Assembly (NCBI RefSeq): GCF_900142135.1
Contig: NZ_FQZU01000042.1
Location: 1-47,948, forward strand
Source: Desulfatibacillum alkenivorans DSM 16219
GTDB lineage: Bacteria > Desulfobacterota > Desulfobacteria > Desulfobacterales > Desulfatibacillaceae
Reading direction: 5' to 3'
DNA length: 47,948 nucleotides
The position numbers and the translations under genes are program-made. Below the pieces are notes generated by a model. The model was not told where the DNA came from. It made no database searches and was given only the letters and a program-made list of their open reading frames with translations. Positions 25,647 to 34,303 of this stretch are shown piece by piece. Positions within the stretch are counted from its first letter, which is position 1; each line of letters begins with the position of its first letter.

Positions 25647-27128
25647 ATGAAAATGGCCGATAAATCCAGCAAAATGGCTATGACGATGTGTTGCGCATCC
25701 CTTTGCATATTGCTGATCCTCACAGGCGCCGCTCCCGGTTTTTGTTCGAAGCAGATGGTCAAAGACTTAAACCTCGTCCCGGGAGACCTGAATAATGACG
25801 GCGCCGTTTGCATGGACGACGCCGTCCTGTCTTTACAACTGCTGACGGGCCTGAGTTCGGACGCTCAAAATGCCTTAAACGGAGATGTTGACGGAGACGG
25901 CAGGATTTCAGCCGTGGAAACGGCGTTCATCCTTCAAAGCGCTGCAGGGTTGAGAGGCGTCCGGACTCCTATCTACGCGGTCGTGGATACGGGCCAGGAA
26001 TCCTGTTACGACGATGACGGCTTTGTCATTTCCTGTCCAAGTCCGGGCCAGGATTTTTACGGTCAGGATTCCCAATATGACGGTCTGCAGCCCTCTTATC
26101 AGGACAACGGGGACGGAACCGTCACAGACCTGAACACGGGGCTCATGTGGGCGCAATCTCCGGATCTCAACAAGGACGGAACAATTGACGCAAACGACAA
26201 GCTCTCCTATGCCCAGGCCGCAGCCCAGGCGGACTCCTTATCCCTGGCCGGATATAATGACTGGAGGCTGCCCACTATCAAAGAGCTGTATTCCCTTATT
26301 GATTTCCGGGGAATAGATCCCAGCGGGTACGAGGGAAGCGGCGCGTCAGGCCTAATTCCGTTTATCGATACGGATTATTTTGAATTCGGCTACGGCGATG
26401 TCAACGCAGGCGAACGCATCATCGACGCCCAATTCGCCTCCAGCACCTTGTACGTTTCCGTTACAGGCCCCAACAGCGCCCAAACCCTGTTCGGGGTGAA
26501 TTTCGCGGACGGAAGAATCAAGGGCTACGGGCTTAGCATCGCCGGGTCGGATAAAACTTTTTACGTGCTGTACGTGCGCGGAGATGCATACGGAGAAAAC
26601 GGCTTCCAAGATAATGGCGACGGAACCGTGACCGACAATGCAACCGGTCTCATGTGGTCCAGGGACGACAGCGGCTCCGCTTATAACTGGGAAGAGGCCT
26701 TAGCCTGGGTGCAGGAGAAAAACGCTCAAACTTACCTGGGATACAGCGATTGGCGTTTGCCAAACGTTAAGGAACTGCAATCCATTGTGGATTATACACG
26801 CTCTCCGGATGCCACGAACTCCGCAGCAATAGATCCTGTTTTTAATGCCGCCCAAATAACCAACGAAGCAGGAGACGCCGATTACGCCTGTTATTGGTCC
26901 GGCAGCACCCACGCCAACTGGACCCTGAGGCCCGGGGCCAGCGCCGCTTACGTGGCGTTCGGCAGGGCCATGGGATACATGGACGGCTGGATCGACGTTC
27001 ACGGCGCCGGCGCACAGCGCAGCGATCCCAAAGCCGGGGATCCTGATGATTATCCGTTGGGCCACGGTCCCCAGGGGGACGCCGTCCGCATTTACAACTT
27101 TGTCCGGCTTGTCCGGGACGCACAATAA
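25647..27128 (+). CDS. Secreted protein with dockerin-like repeats and two DUF1566 (Lcl-type) domains
   Basis: This is a 493-residue protein. The signal peptide covers about residues 1-33. A dockerin-like pair of calcium loops follows: [12 protein letters not shown] (47-58) and [12 protein letters not shown] (80-91), each followed by a short helix ([17 protein letters not shown]). Two DUF1566 domains come next, each opening [15 protein letters not shown] (from 152 and about 327) and containing [12 protein letters not shown] or [13 protein letters not shown] third calcium-type loop, [12 protein letters not shown] (173-184), is inserted in the first. DUF1566 adopts a C-type-lectin/sulfatase-modifying-like fold and occurs in surface and secreted proteins; ligands are generally unknown. 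AGGAG six bases upstream supports the ATG at 25647. It probably acts outside the cytoplasm. Confidence 0.8.
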   Translation: MKMADKSSKMAMTMCCASLCILLILTGAAPGFCSKQMVKDLNLVPGDLNNDGAVCMDDAVLSLQLLTGLSSDAQNALNGDVDGDGRISAVETAFILQSAAGLRGVRTPIYAVVDTGQESCYDDDGFVISCPSPGQDFYGQDSQYDGLQPSYQDNGDGTVTDLNTGLMWAQSPDLNKDGTIDANDKLSYAQAAAQADSLSLAGYNDWRLPTIKELYSLIDFRGIDPSGYEGSGASGLIPFIDTDYFEFGYGDVNAGERIIDAQFASSTLYVSVTGPNSAQTLFGVNFADGRIKGYGLSIAGSDKTFYVLYVRGDAYGENGFQDNGDGTVTDNATGLMWSRDDSGSAYNWEEALAWVQEKNAQTYLGYSDWRLPNVKELQSIVDYTRSPDATNSAAIDPVFNAAQITNEAGDADYACYWSGSTHANWTLRPGASAAYVAFGRAMGYMDGWIDVHGAGAQRSDPKAGDPDDYPLGHGPQGDAVRIYNFVRLVRDAQ

Positions 27129-27149
27129 CCAGTCATCAGAACCATAGCG

Positions 27150-27899
27150 CTACAAGTTGACCGTCTCTCCGTCTTCAGGAATAACAAGGCGGGAGTCGGG
27201 GATGGACGCCTCGTCTCTCATTTTCCGCAATCCCTCGCGAGTCACGGTGCAGTGATCCAAAGCCTCCAGATGCACGGCAACCACCCTGGCGTCAGGCGCC
27301 GCTTTGGATAGGGAAATGGTTTCCTCACCGGTCATGATGATGGGGTCGTGCCCGGGAAGGGTCGCCCCGCCTGAGTGGGTTATGATCACATCAGGGGAAA
27401 AACGCTCAATCGCTTCTTTTACCTCGTCGCACCAAATGCTGTCCCCCGCCCAATAAAGCGTGGGCTCGCCCGAAGCCTGCAGGACGAATCCCGAAACCTC
27501 GCCCATGAGTTTGCCGATTTCCCCCTGGCCGTGCCTTCCGCCGGTGCGGCTGAAATCAATGCCTTCCCAGGTGTGTTTGGAACTGATTGGAAAAACCTGC
27601 CAAAATCCGTTTTCAACAAGAAAAGAATCGTCGCGAGGCTGGCAAAAGACAGGCATGGTTTTATTCAGGCCGGCCACGGCGGGCTCGTCTAAATGGTCGG
27701 GATGATTGTGGCTGACGATCACGGCGTCCACACCTTGCAAGATTTCGTCTACGGGCATGGGCAGGTCTACGGTGGGATTTTCCGCAATCCCGGCGAAAGA
27801 CCGAATGGCCCCTTTGGGCGACAACATGGGATCCGTCAAGAAGGTCTTGCCGCCGTATTCGATTTTCATGGTCGCGTTTCTAATAAGTTGCAGTTTCAT
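27150..27899 (-). CDS. MBL-fold metal-dependent hydrolase (UlaG-like)
   Basis: This 249-residue metallo-beta-lactamase-fold protein has the metal motif SHNHPDHLDEP (HxHxDH). N-terminal IRNATMKIEYGGKTFLTDPM is typical of the UlaG-like branch (small-molecule lactonases and phosphodiesterases), as are later YWAGDSIWCDEV, THSGGATLPG and VAVHLEALDH, which supply further metal ligands. Substrate unknown. The ATG at 27899 is chosen because the family homology begins there and AAGGGA precedes it; the frame continues upstream with unrelated sequence. It ends convergent with the DUF1566 gene and is followed upstream by a possible small gene on the same strand. Confidence 0.8.
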   Translation of the reverse strand: MKLQLIRNATMKIEYGGKTFLTDPMLSPKGAIRSFAGIAENPTVDLPMPVDEILQGVDAVIVSHNHPDHLDEPAVAGLNKTMPVFCQPRDDSFLVENGFWQVFPISSKHTWEGIDFSRTGGRHGQGEIGKLMGEVSGFVLQASGEPTLYWAGDSIWCDEVKEAIERFSPDVIITHSGGATLPGHDPIIMTGEETISLSKAAPDARVVAVHLEALDHCTVTREGLRKMRDEASIPDSRLVIPEDGETVNL

Positions 27900-27954
27900 T
27901 GTTTCAATCCCTTTTTTTGTATGACCGCCGCTATGCCGGCCAATATGGTTCGTT

Positions 27955-28131
27955 TTATCCTGCTCTTTTCCCGTCCAGAAGAAGCCCGGCGGCGAACCGA
28001 AAGGAATACGCCTGCTTGATTCCCCGGGTTTGCTCCAGAATTCCGGACGCTGCATGGAAAACCTTCATCGGCCCAAAAACGTCCCGTCCCAAAACCTCGG
28101 GGAATAGCACAATTTCAATCACATGCGGCAT
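27955..28131 (-). CDS. Possible small protein of 58 residues, unrecognised
   Basis: A 58-codon frame starts MPHVIEIVLFPEVLGRDVFG and ends in a Lys/Arg/Gly tail. GGGAGGAG stands three bases before the ATG, an unusually strong though closely spaced ribosome binding site. The start VIEIVLF recalls the first strand of antibiotic-biosynthesis-monooxygenase-like (ferredoxin-fold) proteins, but the rest does not support a full domain, so it could be a small gene or a truncated one. It would be co-transcribed with the MBL-fold gene 55 bases downstream. Confidence 0.4.
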   Translation of the reverse strand: MPHVIEIVLFPEVLGRDVFGPMKVFHAASGILEQTRGIKQAYSFRFAAGLLLDGKRAG

Positions 28132-28177
28132 AGGCTCCTCCCGTCCTTGCAAGTTGGAATGAGTATAGATTAGCTGG

Positions 28178-28199
28178 TTCTTGTCTGCAATGACAAGAA
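28178..28199. other. Perfect 8-bp inverted repeat (possible operator)
   Basis: TTCTTGTC (28178-28185) and GACAAGAA (28192-28199) are separated by six bases. It lies just upstream of the possible 58-residue gene on the minus strand and before the gene scar on the plus strand. A run of A, not T, follows on the plus strand, so it does not look like a plus-strand terminator; a regulator-binding site is possible. Confidence 0.35.
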
Positions 28200-28269
28200 A
28201 AACGCATTTTCTGCAAAATCGGATGGCATGAAGCGCCTGATATCCGTCCTTGCAACGGCGGATACTTCC

Positions 28270-28616
28270 ATGGAATATCGCGAGATTTTGTATGAGATTA
28301 ACGACAGAATTCTGACCAACACGCCCAACCGGCCGGACAAGATAAACGCGTTTACGGTGCGTATTTTTAACGAATTGGTGGACGCCTTCGACCAGGCGGA
28401 CGCCGCCGACTCTGTCCGGGGCTTGGCCTTACGCCTTTAAGCATCTGTTGCTGCTCCATGTGGCTTTTAAAATGGACCTAGCCCTGGAGAAGATCATCGG
28501 AGCCATGGGCGGGAAGCGCGAACGCATCAAAAAACCGGTGCAGGAAGGCAGCCTGGCCTGGGAGGGCAATTTCCCGGGTCGCCTGAACGTGGAATTCATC
28601 ATCGGCCGCGGGTTGG
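28270..28616 (+). pseudogene. Chimeric gene scar: crotonase N-terminus joined to the 3' end of the GlmS-like gene
   Basis: Bases 28270 to about 28420 match the first 150 bases of the crotonase gene at 33417 with about 15 mismatches counted by eye (protein MEYREILYEINDRIL versus MEYQEILYEIEDRIL). At about 28420 the match ends. From 28439 to about 28616 the sequence matches bases 21345-21520 of the GlmS-like gene (protein LEKIIGAMGGKRERIKKPVQ versus LEKIIRALGGKYERIKNLVQ) in a different frame. The crotonase frame stops at 28438-28440. Neither part can be functional. The divergence from both parents is similar and moderate, so these are old paralogous copies, not a recent rearrangement of the two neighbours. 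Confidence 0.88.
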
Positions 28617-28674
28617 GGAATTGCTCTGCTTATGCGAACGATAGAACATCTGGACGTTTGCAATTCACTTTTAG

Positions 28675-29982
28675 TCAACCCAGCGCGTTTTGGGTCTCGC
28701 TCATCAGTTTTTTGACCTTGGATTGGATGGCTTCCATGGTTTTTCCGTCTATATATAAATGCTTGGCGGGTTCCGAATGTTCCAAGTCGATTTGCATGGG
28801 GGCATCATAGCCCATTCCTATCGTTTTGGTGATGAGGTTAGCCAATTGTATCAGTGGAAGCGCCTTTGAGTCGCAGCCGTCGCAGTTCGCGTCGTCATGA
28901 TGTTTAGCGATCAGCCCGAATTCCTTGGGAAACTCCCATTTGTTAAGGACCGCTTCCCCAAACGGACCGTGATAGGCCGATAAGGTGGAAAGAACATCTT
29001 GGGGATTGGTGTTATGTGGAAGTTTGCCTTTTGTATCTATCTCGGCCACGATCTGTATAAGAACCATTTTTCCCACGTCGTGAAGAACGCCCAGGGTAAA
29101 GGCGTCCAACTCCAGGGCCATGCCGGTCATTTCCACAATTGTTTGGGCCGCGTGGGCGCAGGCCACGGAATGCTCCCACAGTTTTTCCATGAAGCGTTCA
29201 TATGTCTTGTTTTTAGTGGTGAAGATGGTCCGGTTGCATAAAAGATCCACATATTTTCTGGTCAATTGAAGCCCCAGCCTGCTGATGGCCTGGTGAAGGT
29301 TCCGGTTATCGTTAACGCCTCGATACACCGGGGAATTTGATACGCTGATAAGATGAAAGGAAATGTTGATGTCCTCTTTAAGCAGGTCGGCAATAGCGCC
29401 GGCATCTGCTCCGGCTTCGATCAGGGTCATGAACTGCTTGTAAACATTTGGCGGAGAGGGAAAATTTGTTTCTCCACTGCGGAACATTTTCAGCACTTCC
29501 TTGCCGATTTCCACCTTTTCCGAATGCACTGGGGCCTGTTTTTTGGGAGCCTGCCCAGCGCCTGGCATACTGTTTTCACCGTTCAGGAGCTTAAGGTTCC
29601 GAAGGCGGTGAAACACTTTTTCAGGATCAAAGGGTTTGATCAAGTAGTCGTTGCAACCGGCCTGAACGCATGTGATCAGACAATCCCGGTCGTTATTGGC
29701 GGTGATCATCATTATTTTGGTTTTGGATGCTGCATCAAGGGGGGCGTCTTGTTCCAGGCGGCGAATTTCGAAAACCGTCTCTATACCGTCCATCAGGGGC
29801 ATTGAAACATCCATGGTGATGAGGTCGAAATGGGACCCCTTGCTGAGAGCCTTGCGAACCGCTTCTATAGCTTCGGGCCCGCTGCCAGCTACTGCGCATT
29901 CTCCCATTTCCTCTAAAATGGCCGACAGTTTTAGACGGCTCACTTCTTCGTCGTCAACTACAAGAGTTTTTAAACTTTTCAT
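28675..29982 (-). CDS. Response regulator with HDOD output domain
   Basis: This 435-residue protein has a receiver domain at 1-125 with DDEE (10-13), phospho-acceptor D58 in LITMDVSMPLMDG and Lys in YLIKPFDP. After a linker an HDOD domain follows (about 170-390), with FPSPPNVYKQFMTLI, ISFHLISVSNSPVYRG, ISRLGLQLTRKYVDLL and HDVGKMVL. HDOD is a non-catalytic relative of HD phosphohydrolases used in signalling; here GVLHDVGKM keeps a partial HD motif. Its gene starts 27 bases after the hybrid histidine kinase, so that kinase (through its HPt domain) is the natural phosphate donor. The output target is unknown. The gene end is convergent with the chimeric scar. Confidence 0.87.
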   Translation of the reverse strand: MKSLKTLVVDDEEVSRLKLSAILEEMGECAVAGSGPEAIEAVRKALSKGSHFDLITMDVSMPLMDGIETVFEIRRLEQDAPLDAASKTKIMMITANNDRDCLITCVQAGCNDYLIKPFDPEKVFHRLRNLKLLNGENSMPGAGQAPKKQAPVHSEKVEIGKEVLKMFRSGETNFPSPPNVYKQFMTLIEAGADAGAIADLLKEDINISFHLISVSNSPVYRGVNDNRNLHQAISRLGLQLTRKYVDLLCNRTIFTTKNKTYERFMEKLWEHSVACAHAAQTIVEMTGMALELDAFTLGVLHDVGKMVLIQIVAEIDTKGKLPHNTNPQDVLSTLSAYHGPFGEAVLNKWEFPKEFGLIAKHHDDANCDGCDSKALPLIQLANLITKTIGMGYDAPMQIDLEHSEPAKHLYIDGKTMEAIQSKVKKLMSETQNALG

Positions 29983-30009
29983 GGCCTTTTTTCCCGGATC
30001 ATGTTTGAA

Positions 30010-33000
30010 TCAATTCAAGAATCCCTTGTTTTTCAAAAAGTCTTTGAGAATATAAAATTTTTCTGAAAGATTTTCTGCAAGGCCCATAACAACATCTCCA
30101 TTTTCCGACCTGGCGGCGTCCTCAAGAGCGGCAGCCGCCTCGGACAGCTTTTCAGCTGTAAGATTTGCGGCTCCTCCTTTGATGGCGTGCGCTTCCGAAG
30201 CGACGGCATCCATATTGTTTTCATTCAGGGCTTTTTGAATTGCAACCAACTGCCCTTGAACCGTATCGGCAAAATTGCCTGCAATCTTTATCACTAATTC
30301 CCTTTTTCCCATGAACTCTTCCACCACGGCTTCCATATCCAAGGGGGGGGCGTTTGTTGTATTGGAGACCGGCTCCTCCCGCATTGCCGTTTCCTTGCAC
30401 GGGGCGTCCAGATTGTGCGTGGAATCATTTCCCTGCTCCAACCTTCTGGCCCAAGGGGACCACCTTGCCGCGATTTCAAGCAGTTCCTTTTTTGAAATAG
30501 GTTTGGTTATGTAGTCGTCCATATCCGCTTCAAGGCATTTTTCCCTGTAACCGTTAAAAGCGTGGGCGGTCATGGCAATGATCGGGCAGCGCTCCTTTTT
30601 AGACCCGCCCCCGTTTCCTTCGCCGGCATTTTCGGCTTCCAGGGCTCGTATTTGTTTTGTGGCTTCATAGCCGTCCATGATTGGCATCTGGATGTCCATG
30701 AACACAAGGTCAAATGGTTTTTTGCGGAACGCCTCCACCGCTTTTTGACCATTTTCGGCCAAGGCGACCCGGTATCCATCACTGGTCAGATGCTCCATGG
30801 CTATGAGCTGATTGGCGGGGTAATCCTCCACCAAAAGAATACTGGTGTTTGAGCGGTTCAGTTCGGACGCAAAATGCCTGGTGACGAGTTGGGAACCCTG
30901 ATCGGGCAAATCCTGCTTGGCCAGCCCCAGAACCACCCTGACGACCTTGCAAAGATCATCGCGGCGAACTGGTTTTGCCAAATAACCGTCTATACCCAGG
31001 TCGCGGCATTTTTTTCCGTCTCCTATCCGCCCCACATTGGTCAGGACAATCAACGGAATGCCTTTCATCAGGGGGCTGCGTTTCAGGCTTCCGGCCAGAT
31101 CCAGGTCAATGAGACTGGGCAGATTCAAATCCATCAGGATGAGAGCAGGTTTCTCACCCTGGGAGGATTGAGATTCCAAATAGCGAATGGCTTCCTCTAT
31201 GTTAGGAGCAATGTCAACAATGCCTCCCCAGGACAACAGATAGGATTGGATTACCTTCCTGTATGACAGGTTGTTTTCAATCATCAGAATTTTTTTTCCG
31301 ACGATGTCGTCCTCAGGAGAGATTTCAGGAACCCTATTTGCTTGCTGTAACGGCAAGACCACGGTGAACCAGAAAATGCTGCCGCCGCCCTCCCTGCTTT
31401 CCAGTCCGATTTCCCCGCCCATCAATTCCACGAATTTTTTTGAAATGGTGGTGCCAAGACCTGTGCCCCCATACTTTCTTGTAGTGGAATCGTCGGCCTG
31501 GGTGAAGGCTTCGAAAATAAGCCCTCTTTTTTCCTCGGGTATTCCGATCCCAGTGTCCTGTATGTGGAATTTGATGATTGCTTCCTCATCGGTGCGGCTT
31601 TCCAGTTCCGCCTTTACAAATACTTCGCCCTCACTGGTGAATTTGATTGCGTTGCCGATTAAGTTGGTCAAAACCTGCCTGATCCTGCCCGGGTCCCCTT
31701 TCACCTGCACCGGAATTGCGGGATTGATGTGTAGAATGAACTCCAACCCTTTTTTATAGGCTTCCAGGCCCATGCTGTCTGCAATGTCTTCCAGCAGGTA
31801 TCCCAGGTCGAAAGGGATTTCCTCCAATTCCATTTTTTGGGCTTCAATTTTTGAAAAATCCAATATGCGATTCACCAGAGCCACGAGAGCGTTGGACTCC
31901 GAAGTGATGGTTTCGATTATTTTTTTCAGGTTTTGGTTCATTTTTTCGTTGGAGGCCAACTCGGCCATGCCGACGACCGCATTCAAGGGCGTGCGTATTT
32001 CATGGCTCATTCTCGCCAGAAAATCACTCTTGGCAAGGCTTGCCGCCTCGGCCAACTGGCGCTTTTGATCCGCCTCCAGCAATCTGAGGTTTTCCGTCAC
32101 ATCCCGGGCCACGCCCCGAAACCCTACGGGCTTGTCATTGAGGTCCTTTATCAAGGATATAGAGGCTTCAACAGCACACTCGCTTCCATCCTTTTTTATC
32201 ATAATCCAGTCGGCTACCTTGGACGGCACGCCTGTCCGGTATACGTCGAAAAATTTTTCATAGGCGATTTGTGCAGTCTTTTCAGTCAATATTTCCCGGT
32301 AATTCTTGCCGGACAATTCTGCTTTGGTATATCCAAGTATTTTGCACAGACCGGGATTGAAAAACAAAAAGCTGCCCGCCAGATCAACTTCGTAATAGCC
32401 CTCCTCAATGCTTTCCAGAATCGAACGGTGCTTTTCTTCGCTCAAGCGAAGATCGTGGCTGATGCTGTATTCATTCACCAGAGCGTTTTCCAGGCCTCTC
32501 AGGATTATGGCGGTGGCCAAGGTCACGATTGCATTGATGAGAATAAAATTCACCGACATGACCATCCAGACCTTTAAAACGTTGTCAATTTTTTCAGCCC
32601 AAGAAAATTGCCCATAATAAATGAGACCTCCAATGCCTATAAGCGTGACGAAATTCACGACCAGGGTCCATACGGCAGCGCGAAAATTCACCATGGAGCC
32701 GGCCAGAACTGACGCGCCGAATAACCAAATATAGCCTGCGCCGTTTGGCCCCAGGATTGAAATAAGGCCCACGCCCAAAAAATAAAACATGCCATAGGCG
32801 AACCATGCCCGAAAACGCAAGGGGGCGTCCCTTTTCAACAATAAAAATACGGCTGCGGCGTATGCCAAAAAGTCAAGACCCGCCACGGTCCATTTGCCCT
32901 CGAAAAAAGCCAGAGTCAAAGAGGGGACCAAAGCAAAGGGGCCCAAAAAAACCGCGGAGAGGAATATGACCAAGAGAATCCTCTCCCTCCAGAAAGTGAG

Positions 33001-33078
33001 AAGCTCGGCATCCTTCGTGTGGGCGGGTATGAATTTTGACTCCAGCCAGGACCACCAAGTCCATATGTTTTCAGGCAT
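30010..33078 (-). CDS. Membrane hybrid histidine kinase with PAS, two receiver domains and HPt
   Basis: This is a 1022-residue protein. The N-terminal membrane region (about 33-195) has six or so hydrophobic segments. A PAS domain (about 213-330) contains ILESIEEGYYEVDLAG and GVARDVTEN. HisKA has H359 in MSHEIRTPLNAVVG. The ATPase domain has NLIGNAIKFTSEG, DTGIGIPEE and KYGGTGLGTTISKK. REC1 (about 605-730) has LILMDLNLP; REC2 (about 750-880) has LVFMDIQMPIMDG. A C-terminal HPt domain contains AHAIKGGAANL with the relay histidine. The full His-Asp-His-Asp relay can end on the REC-HDOD protein encoded 27 bases downstream. ATG at 33078 is chosen over an upstream start because GGGAGG precedes it. 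Signal unknown; the multi-pass sensor suggests a membrane or lipid cue. Confidence 0.9.
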   Translation of the reverse strand: MPENIWTWWSWLESKFIPAHTKDAELLTFWRERILLVIFLSAVFLGPFALVPSLTLAFFEGKWTVAGLDFLAYAAAVFLLLKRDAPLRFRAWFAYGMFYFLGVGLISILGPNGAGYIWLFGASVLAGSMVNFRAAVWTLVVNFVTLIGIGGLIYYGQFSWAEKIDNVLKVWMVMSVNFILINAIVTLATAIILRGLENALVNEYSISHDLRLSEEKHRSILESIEEGYYEVDLAGSFLFFNPGLCKILGYTKAELSGKNYREILTEKTAQIAYEKFFDVYRTGVPSKVADWIMIKKDGSECAVEASISLIKDLNDKPVGFRGVARDVTENLRLLEADQKRQLAEAASLAKSDFLARMSHEIRTPLNAVVGMAELASNEKMNQNLKKIIETITSESNALVALVNRILDFSKIEAQKMELEEIPFDLGYLLEDIADSMGLEAYKKGLEFILHINPAIPVQVKGDPGRIRQVLTNLIGNAIKFTSEGEVFVKAELESRTDEEAIIKFHIQDTGIGIPEEKRGLIFEAFTQADDSTTRKYGGTGLGTTISKKFVELMGGEIGLESREGGGSIFWFTVVLPLQQANRVPEISPEDDIVGKKILMIENNLSYRKVIQSYLLSWGGIVDIAPNIEEAIRYLESQSSQGEKPALILMDLNLPSLIDLDLAGSLKRSPLMKGIPLIVLTNVGRIGDGKKCRDLGIDGYLAKPVRRDDLCKVVRVVLGLAKQDLPDQGSQLVTRHFASELNRSNTSILLVEDYPANQLIAMEHLTSDGYRVALAENGQKAVEAFRKKPFDLVFMDIQMPIMDGYEATKQIRALEAENAGEGNGGGSKKERCPIIAMTAHAFNGYREKCLEADMDDYITKPISKKELLEIAARWSPWARRLEQGNDSTHNLDAPCKETAMREEPVSNTTNAPPLDMEAVVEEFMGKRELVIKIAGNFADTVQGQLVAIQKALNENNMDAVASEAHAIKGGAANLTAEKLSEAAAALEDAARSENGDVVMGLAENLSEKFYILKDFLKNKGFLN

Positions 33079-33416
33079 TTTTGCCTCCCTTGCACTTTTT
33101 GCGGCTTTTTGGAAACGTCGTGCAGACCACCGGACAAAACCAAGGCATGGGTCATGCAAATTTTGAGCCCGCATGGGTATTTATCGCAAAAAGTTCCTTT
33201 GAAGCAAAATGGACCGGAACCTGCCTATAAGAACATTTGGGCGGGTTAAGGCCCCTGAACCCGCACCCGGTCCAAGGCTGGAGAGAAAATCCGATGTCAA
33301 TTCTAGCACATCCGTGATAAGAGCTAAGGTATGCACTGATGTGATAAACCCTTGGCCTTTGCGGGCGGCGTAAAATTTCCTTCGAAAAATTTTTCAAGAC
33401 AACAGCGGAGAATTCC
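33079..33416. other. Divergent promoter region between hybrid kinase and crotonase
   Basis: This 338-base stretch holds no supportable gene. It must contain the promoters of the two divergent genes. GC-rich segments (GGGCGGGTT, AACCCGCACCCGG) around 33240-33275 can pair partly. The last dozen bases before the crotonase ATG are similar to the bases before the scar at 28270. No strong -10/-35 pair could be assigned. Confidence 0.3.
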
Positions 33417-34274
33417 ATGGAATATCAAGAGATTTTATATGAGATTGAAGACAGAATTCTGACCATCACGCTCAACCGGCCGGACAAGATGAACGCCTTT
33501 ACGGTGCGTATGTTCAACGAATTGATGGACGCATTCGACCAGGCGGACGCCGACGACTCAGTCCGGGCTGTCATTGTCACCGGGGCGGGCCGGGCCTTTT
33601 GCGCGGGAGCAGACTTGAGCATGGGCGCCGCCACCTGGGACGGAGACGATTCCACCTTTGATTTTGACATCAGCAAGGGAGACACGGGCGGCCGCCTGAC
33701 CCGCCGGATTTTCGACTGCACCAAGCCCGTAATCGCCGCCATTAACGGCTCGGCCGTGGGCGTGGGCCTGACCATGACCCTCGCCATGGACATGCGTCTG
33801 GTTTCCAACAAAGCCAAGCTGGGCTTTGTGTTTGCAGCGCGCGGAATCATCCCGGAGGCCTGCTCCTCGTGGTTTCTGCCGCGCCTGGTCGGCATCAGCC
33901 AGGCCTTGGAATGGGTGTATTCCGCCAGGATATTCGGAGGGGAGGAAGCTCTTCGCGCCGGTTTGGTGCGCAGCGTGCACGAGCCGGACGAGGTTTATCC
34001 TGAGGCCCGGAAGATTGCTTTGGAAATAGCCGCCAACACATCAGCCGTATCCGTGGCCCTGGCCCGCCAGATGATGTGGAAAATGCTGGGCGCGGATCAT
34101 CCTGTGGAGGCGCACAAGCTGGACACGCGGGGCATTTTCGCCCTGGGCGCCTCGGCCGACGCCAAGGAGGGCATCGAGTCCTTCCTGGAAAAACGCACGC
34201 CCAAGTTTACGGACACGGTCACCAAAAACATGCCCGACTTCTACCCCTGGTGGAAGGAACGGGATTACGAATAG
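33417..34274 (+). CDS. Enoyl-CoA hydratase/isomerase-family protein (crotonase)
   Basis: This 285-residue crotonase acts on acyl-CoA thioesters in the cytoplasm. The CoA/oxyanion segments are AFCAGADLSMG (60-70) and NGSAVGVGLTM (110-120). The active-site segment is FVFAARGIIPEACSSWFLPR (138-157). Compared with rat enoyl-CoA hydratase the first catalytic Glu position is not acidic, while E147 in IIPEA lies where a Gly or Asp is found in other branches. This points to a crotonase subgroup with isomerase-like or uncharacterised chemistry rather than a classical hydratase. It is convergent with the ABC operon, 29 bases away. A partial old copy of its 5' end is at 28270. Confidence 0.85.
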   Translation: MEYQEILYEIEDRILTITLNRPDKMNAFTVRMFNELMDAFDQADADDSVRAVIVTGAGRAFCAGADLSMGAATWDGDDSTFDFDISKGDTGGRLTRRIFDCTKPVIAAINGSAVGVGLTMTLAMDMRLVSNKAKLGFVFAARGIIPEACSSWFLPRLVGISQALEWVYSARIFGGEEALRAGLVRSVHEPDEVYPEARKIALEIAANTSAVSVALARQMMWKMLGADHPVEAHKLDTRGIFALGASADAKEGIESFLEKRTPKFTDTVTKNMPDFYPWWKERDYE

Positions 34275-34303
34275 AAAGAAAATCTTAAAACCAATAGCTC
34301 GTT

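Noticed and set aside
28178-28199. Rho-independent terminator
   Set aside because: The stem is perfect, but it is followed by A on the plus strand and not by T on the minus strand.
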